DNA of 64,000 nt. It comes from Phycomyces blakesleeanus NRRL 1555(-) (taxonomy: Eukaryota; Mucoromycota; Mucoromycetes; Mucorales; Phycomycetaceae). Below the pieces are notes generated by a model that made no database searches, had not been told where the DNA came from, and saw only the letters and a program-made list of their open reading frames with translations. Position numbers and translations under genes: made by a program. Each line of letters opens with the position of its first letter. The first letter of the stretch is position 1. Of this stretch, positions 57,536 to 64,000 are shown in pieces. The stretch covers positions 2,495,882 to 2,559,881 of the forward strand of contig NW_017265138.1 of NCBI RefSeq assembly GCF_001638985.1, given 5' to 3'.

Positions 57536-60500
57536 GATTAATAACAATTACAATTTCAGTTAACCAATAAAAACCGAATATGTTGTATCAGCAATATGGT
57601 CCTGTCCGGATCGGCCGCCTATTGAGCTCGATCTGGACTGAAGGGATATTTCTGACAATCTTGGGCCGTCGGAATCCAGAAGATAATAATATCGTAAAAA
57701 CATATATGCTAGTAATAATAGTTTTGCTTTCTTATAAATATATAGCTTGTATCATACCTCTCTCAAATAATTCCAAAATTGTTCATATATCCTGTCTCCT
57801 CAAGATTCTAATTAAAATTAGATTGGGTTTAATCTATAGATAATAATACAAGATATATTGGAATATACTTCTATAGCCGATTTTTATTCCACGGTATATA
57901 TTTACAAATCATTCACAATCGCATTGTTATTTATATTTTTGTTAATACTTATAATGTATGATAGAAGCTATATATAATAATATAATTTAAACTATGTTTT
58001 CTAGTATGTTTCATAAATAACACACTATCCAGATCCATACACATTCTTCTATAATTATACTTAATGAAATTGGATCAAAAAGCATCAAACATTTTACACC
58101 AAAAAAGCAAGAGCCTACAGAAAAATATTACCGAGTCAAAATGAAAAGGGTGATATTCATAAACCAAAAGTAACTTTCGAACTAAATATATATAAACTGT
58201 TATCATGTTTTGGATACATTATCTTATATATGTTATTATTATTATTCAACACACTGGCACACACCAGAAGCTACTCCCGAACTATATACATATATGAGCC
58301 TCTATCATATTTTGGATATACTATCTTGTATATTTTATTATTATTATTCAACACACGGACACACACCAAAAGCTACTCCCAAAATATATATATATACGAG
58401 CCTCTATCATATTTTGGATACACTATCATATATATTTATTTTCCTTTTATTCAATATACGGTTACACACCAGAAGCTACTCCCAAACTATATATATATAA
58501 CCTGCTATCATATTTTGGGCTTACTATCATATATTTTTCTTTTCTTTTATCCAACACACGCACATACGCACATACGCACACTCGCCCAATTGTCTACCAA
58601 TACAATTGCTGCACTGATACAAAATATACATATTGTCTATTTCTTTTTGTGTCTTTTTACAACCTAAGGATTCTACTCGATAATTCGGACAGAATGCACT
58701 TTTTTGTAAATTGGTATTACCAATTGGTTGCGCAGACAGCTTTGTGTATCCCTAAGCTAAAGGAACATAGCAGGGTCCATTGACAGGGATACTGTTACCC
58801 ATACATAGGTTGAAAGACCGTCTTGTGATCACTTACAATCGCCCAGAGAGGACGGTATATTAAAGTGGCCTTCACTGCGCCGTAACCAAAATAAAATAAA
58901 AATTCTATTTAACAATGGCGTCAATCCTCTTCCTACATTCCCTCCATCCCGCCATCCCACCATCCCGCCATCAACTTTACAAAACTACCAGAATCGCCAC
59001 CACCAACAATATTATTCTTTTATTTTATAATCACTGAAAAATAAAAATCGAAATAATGGCCATATAATAAAACCTCAACACTCGGAAGTCATATACAATA
59101 TTTCTCTATACCTGAAATGTTATATGTCACCATTCTCAGAGCTGACCTTCAACTCTCCAAGTCATATAGTATTCATACCACCATAATTCCGACACCTTCT
59201 TCGATCCCAATGACGCCATTCAATTCCGTCCCATCCCATCTAATTCCATCCCATCGGACATAATTTTCAAAGCTCACGCCTTTCAGTATACTTTTACGCG
59301 ACTGGGTCTAGACCAAGCGGACGCCACCTAACAAAAAGTCTCGCGATGTTAATCTCTCGTCATTAGCATGCGCCATGAATGTCAAAACTTTGTCACACTG
59401 ACTACTCACACGGACCACCCACACGGACCACCCACACGGACCACCCACACGGACCACCCACTCACACCGCCCACTTCTCGCCCATATAAAAAATACACTA
59501 CTATTAAAACTTGATATTTTTAAATAAAAAATAAACTCATATTATTGTTCTCACGCATTGTTTTATTCAGTTTTCTTCTAATAATAAAGTGTTTCTCTCA
59601 ATCATTTGTAAAGCAGACATTGTATTTATGGGCAGACAAAAATGGTTTAAAAAAAAATTTTATTAATATTCAAATATATCGTCAGAATCTTAGTTCACCA
59701 CCTATAAAGGCGGATCCATCCTCCACAGGGCGTAGACCTGTCCTGACTTCGTGGAAGAGAACGGAGTGGGGAGGAGATCGGGAACGCTGGGGTGTGAGGC
59801 TAGCTATGGGCTTAAAAAATAAAAGGTGAACAGGGAACGAAACTATCAATCTAAGCTAAGCTAAAGGGATAAACGAAAGCTATATCTAAAGACTACCCAC
59901 TACGTAAACTAACTAGAGAGGGGAAACTAAACTACCCCACACCCACCACACCCACCACACCCACCACACCCACCACACCCCCCCCCATCCACACCACACC
60001 AACACCCATCCATCCGACACGCCGCTGATTCACATAGAAAAAAGGTCAAGATTAGTATATCTATAGACTATACTACTCCCTCAACACAAATGAAAAGGAA
60101 ATAATAGACTTACCATGCACAAGAGGAAAACAGAGATGGTCTGGCTGGCACTCTTACTAAATAACTGTGAAAAAATTTTATGCTTTCGTCATTAGATGAT
60201 GACATAGCAGCATGCATAGAAAATTGTAGATCAATGGATTGATTGCTCTGATTAGAAGCAATATAAAGACTTTCATTTTAAAAACCCGAATTTCTTATAT
60301 GGCTACCCATTTTCGTGAATTGATTTTATATAAAAATTTACTTGACACATATGTTATATATTAATATACTATTTCTTAAAAGAAAGGTTGTAAAACTGTA
60401 CCACTTTAGTTGGAATATGAAAGAGAAAGTGGTCTATATATATATATATGTATAGACTATAAGAGCATATCAAGAGACTCTTTATATTATCCCAGCTTTT

Positions 60501-61714
60501 TATTAAAGCAAGTCTCATAAATTAAAAATATTATTGACATGTTTAAAATGCAATTAGTTTTTTTTTTATTTACCGAATTGCTATAGTCGATAAGAGCAGA
60601 TATCTAGTCTTAGATTATATATATAAATGTATTACAAGAGAACTAAAAGTTTTCACAACTGGGCATAGTAATATATAATATTGAGAGTATCGGGTTTTTA
60701 TATTAGATAATAAGCAAATATAATAACAAGAATGTTTTAATAAAACATATAAGAATAAAAGGAATCTATACTTTATATAAAGGTTTTGATATGGAATATA
60801 TATCATAGAATTAACTTTTAGTTATATAATTAAATGTTATGAAAGAAAGAAAGCGCATATAGAAAAAAAAATTATTCTGAACACTCTAATAAACTGACAT
60901 CATGTTCATCGCACTGCTTGAGATCTTTATTAGAAATAGATCCACTAAGAAAAAATTGGCAATTCAACTAGTGATTATAAAGAATGCTTATAATAGCTTT
61001 TAAAATCACTCTCTGAATCGCTCCTTTTTTGTAGTGATATAGTATCTTACTGAAAATTATATAAACTAAATAGGAATTAATTTAATATGTTCTTATAACA
61101 GTTTAATCCACGAAATAGCTCGATGGATCATTAACTATCGCATTGTTTTTTTCTTTTTATTAATATATTAAATGTGTGACAGATACTATATATATGTCTT
61201 TTCTTTAATCCACCACACACACATACGCACACTCACCCAATTGTCTACCAATATATTGGCTGAACTGGTACAAAATATACTTGATTGTATGTTCCTTTTA
61301 TATTTTCTTACAAACTAAGGATTATAATCCATAATTCGGACAGAATGCACTTTTTTGTAAACTGTTATTACCAATTGGTTGCGCAGGCGGTTTTTGTGTA
61401 TCAATAAGCTAAAATAACATAGCAGAATCAATTGACAGGGATACTGTTCCCCATACATAGACTTAAAAACCGCCTAGTTCTCACTTACAATCGCTCAGAC
61501 AGGATGATATATTAAAGTGGCCTTCACTGCGCCATAATCATAACAAAAAAAACTTTTTTTTACAGTGGCTTGCATCCTCCTTCTACATTCCCCTATCCAT
61601 CCATTCCGTCATCCTTTTTGAGAATATTCATTCCTTTTGGGAATCGTCATTCATATAATATTACATCTCATAGTAGACAGAAGTCGGCCCAGTATAAAAA
61701 TAAAACATATGTAT
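57536..61714 (+). repeat. 4.19-kb tandem unit 3 (uninterrupted, 4179 bp)
   Basis: A third head-to-tail copy. It is shorter than unit 2 mainly because its 13-bp VNTR (59407-59458) has 4 rather than 6 copies. It has the empty transposon site and the same internal order: 102-bp repeats, block A, VNTR, GC island from about 59709, 9-bp VNTR 59937-59972, and block A' about 61205-61620. Confidence 0.95.
59407..59458 (+). repeat. 13-bp VNTR in unit 3 (4 copies)
   Basis: Four perfect copies of CACACGGACCACC. Confidence 0.95.
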
Positions 61715-64000
61715 GATTAATAAAAATTACAATTTCAGTTAACCAATAAAAACCGAATATGTTATATCAGCAATATGGTCCTGTCCGGATCGGCCGCCTA
61801 TTGAGCTCGATCTGGACTGAAGGGATATTTCCAACAATCTTGGGCCGTCGGAATCCAGAAGATAATAATATCGTAAAAACATATATGCTAGTAATAATAG
61901 TTTTGCTTTCTTATAAATATATAGCTTGTATCATACCTCTCTCAAATAATTCCAAAATTATTCATATATCCTGTCTCCTCAAGATTCTAATTAAAATTAG
62001 ATTGGGTTTAATCTATAGATAATAATACAAGATATATTGGAATATACTTCTATAGCCGATTTTTATTCCATGGTATATATTTACAAATCATTCACAATCG
62101 CATTGTTATTTATATTTTTGTTAATACTTTTAATGCATGATAGAAGCTATATATAATAATATAATTTAAACTATGTTTTCTAGTATGTTTCATAAATAAC
62201 ACACTATCCAGATCCATACACATTCTTCTATAATTATACTTAATGAAATTGGATCAAAAAGCATCAAACATTTTACACCAAAAAAGCAAGAGCCTACAGA
62301 AAAATATTACCAAGTCAAAATGAAAAGGGTGATATTCATAAACCAAAAGTAACTTTCGAACTAAATATGTATAAACTGTTGTCATGTTTTGGATATATTA
62401 TCTTATATATGTTGTTATTATTATTCAACACACTGGCACACACCAAAAGCTACTCCCGAACTATATACATATATGAGCCTCTATCATATTTTGGATATAC
62501 TATCTTGTATATGTTATTATTATTATTCAACACACAGACACACACCAAAAGCTACTCCCGAAATATATATATATACGAGCCTCTATCATATTTTGGATAC
62601 ACTATCATATATATTTATTTTCCTTTTATTCAAGACACCGGTACGCACCAGAAGCTACTCCCAAACTATATATATATAACCTGCTATCATATTTTGGGCT
62701 TACTATCATATATTTTTCTTTTCTTCTATCCAACACACGCACATACGCACAAATGCACACTCGCCCAATTGTCCACCAATACAATTGCTGCACTGATACA
62801 AATTATACATATTGTCTATTTCTTTTTGTGTCTTTTTACAACCTAAGGATTCTACTCAATAATTCGGACAGAATGCACTTTTTTGTAAATTGGTATTACC
62901 AATTGGTTGCGCAGACAGCTTTGTGTATCCCTAAGCTAAAAGAACATAGCAGGGTCCATTGACAGGGATACTGTTACCCATACATAGATTTAAAGACCGT
63001 CTAGTGTTCACTTATAATCGCCCAGAGAGGACGGTATATTAAAGTGGTCTTCACTGCGCCGTAACCAAAATAAAATAAAAATTCTATTTAACGATGGCGT
63101 GAATCCTCTTCCTATGTTCCCTCCATCCCGCCATCCCACCATCCCGCCATCAACTTTACAAAACTACCAGAATCGCCACCACCAACAATATTATTCTTTT
63201 ATTTTATAATCACTGAAAAATAAAAATCGAAATAATGGCCATATAATAAAACCTCAACACTCGGAAGTCATATACAATATTTCTCTATACCTAAAGTGTT
63301 ATATGTCACCATTCTCAGAGCTGACCTTCAACTCTCCAAGTCATATAGTATTCATACCACCATAATTCCGACACCTTCTTCGATCCCAATGACGCCATTC
63401 AATTCCGTCCCATCCCATCTAATTCCATCCCATCGGACATAATTTTCAAAGCTCACGCCTTTCAGTATACTTTTACGCGACTGGGTCTAGACCAAGCGGA
63501 CGCCACCTAACAAAAAGTCTCGCGATGTTAATCTCTCGTCATTAGCATGCGCCATGAATGTCAAAACTTTGTCACACTGACTACTCACACGGACCACCCA
63601 CACGGACCACCCACACGGACCACCCACACGGACCACCCACTCACACCGCCCACTTCTCGCCCATATAAAAAATACACTACTATTAAAACTTGATATTTTT
63701 AAATAAAAAATAAACTCATATTATTGTTCTCGCGCATTGTTTTATTCAGTTTTCTTCTAATAATAAAGTGTTTCTCTCAATCATTTGTAAAGCAGACATT
63801 GTATTTATGGGCAGACAAAAATGGTTTAAAAAAAAATTTTATTAATATTCAAATATATCGTCAGAATCTTAGTTCACCACCTATAAAGGCGGATCCATCC
63901 TCCACAGGGCGTAGACCTGTCCTGACTTCGTGGAAGAGAACGGAGTGGGGAGGAGATCGGGAACGCTGGGGTGTGAGGCTAGCTATGGGCTTAAAAAATA
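61715..64000 (+). repeat. 4.19-kb tandem unit 4 (truncated by the window end)
   Basis: The first 2286 bp of a fourth unit, ending inside or just after the GC island. It has the empty transposon site near 62239 and a 4-copy 13-bp VNTR at 63586-63637. It shows a few more private substitutions in the 102-bp repeats than units 2 and 3. The array continues beyond the window. Confidence 0.95.
63586..63637 (+). repeat. 13-bp VNTR in unit 4 (4 copies)
   Basis: Four perfect copies of CACACGGACCACC. Confidence 0.95.

Noticed and set aside
46288..64000. rDNA interpretation of the tandem array
   Set aside because: A unit of about 4.2 kb is too short for a complete rDNA repeat, and no 18S, 5.8S, 28S or 5S sequence was recognised. 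A detached spacer array cannot be fully excluded.

Overview
The window looks like nuclear DNA of a filamentous fungus, most likely an early-diverging (Mucoromycota-type) lineage. The genes have many short introns (about 50-110 bp, GT...AG), the intergenic DNA is very AT-rich with microsatellites, and Tc1/mariner-superfamily DNA transposons are present. The lineage call is an inference from gene style and content; no rRNA or other marker gene is present to fix it.

About 1-42.3 kb is ordinary gene space. Eight protein genes can be reconstructed exon by exon. On the minus strand: a giant GM130/golgin-A2-like coiled-coil protein (142-5425); a single C2H2 zinc-finger protein (8833-9799); a Dam1-family DASH kinetochore subunit with an unusual C-terminal extension (13110-14465); and a Kic1/Nak1-type germinal-centre kinase (14960-18036). 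On the plus strand: a Paladin-like protein with three CX5R phosphatase-type loops (20137-25924) and an SLC1/DAACS acidic amino-acid or dicarboxylate symporter (26361-28719). Then come a mitochondrial Ptc7-type PP2C phosphatase on the minus strand (31614-33302) and a 19-exon TMEM94/ERMA-like P-type-ATPase-related membrane protein on the plus strand (35521-42285). These are not functionally clustered; golgin, kinase, kinetochore, transporter and phosphatase functions simply lie side by side.

From 42.9 to 44.3 kb lies a dead Tc1-like element, complete with TIRs and TA flanks but riddled with stops. From about 45.1 kb to the window end the DNA is non-genic repeat. A degenerate edge (a diverged fragment of the repeat plus about 50-bp sub-repeats) is followed by a head-to-tail array of a unit of about 4.19 kb: three full copies and one partial copy running off the window. 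Each unit contains smaller repeats: about 102 bp x4, a 13-bp VNTR, a 9-bp VNTR, and a roughly 420-bp block present twice.

In the first unit only, an apparently intact 2862-bp pogo/Tigger-type transposon (46812-49673) sits in a TA dinucleotide. The other units preserve the empty site. Its three-exon transposase has a DD30D catalytic triad and ends in a PCNA-binding (PIP-box) motif. The array together with this young insertion is the most unusual part of the window.
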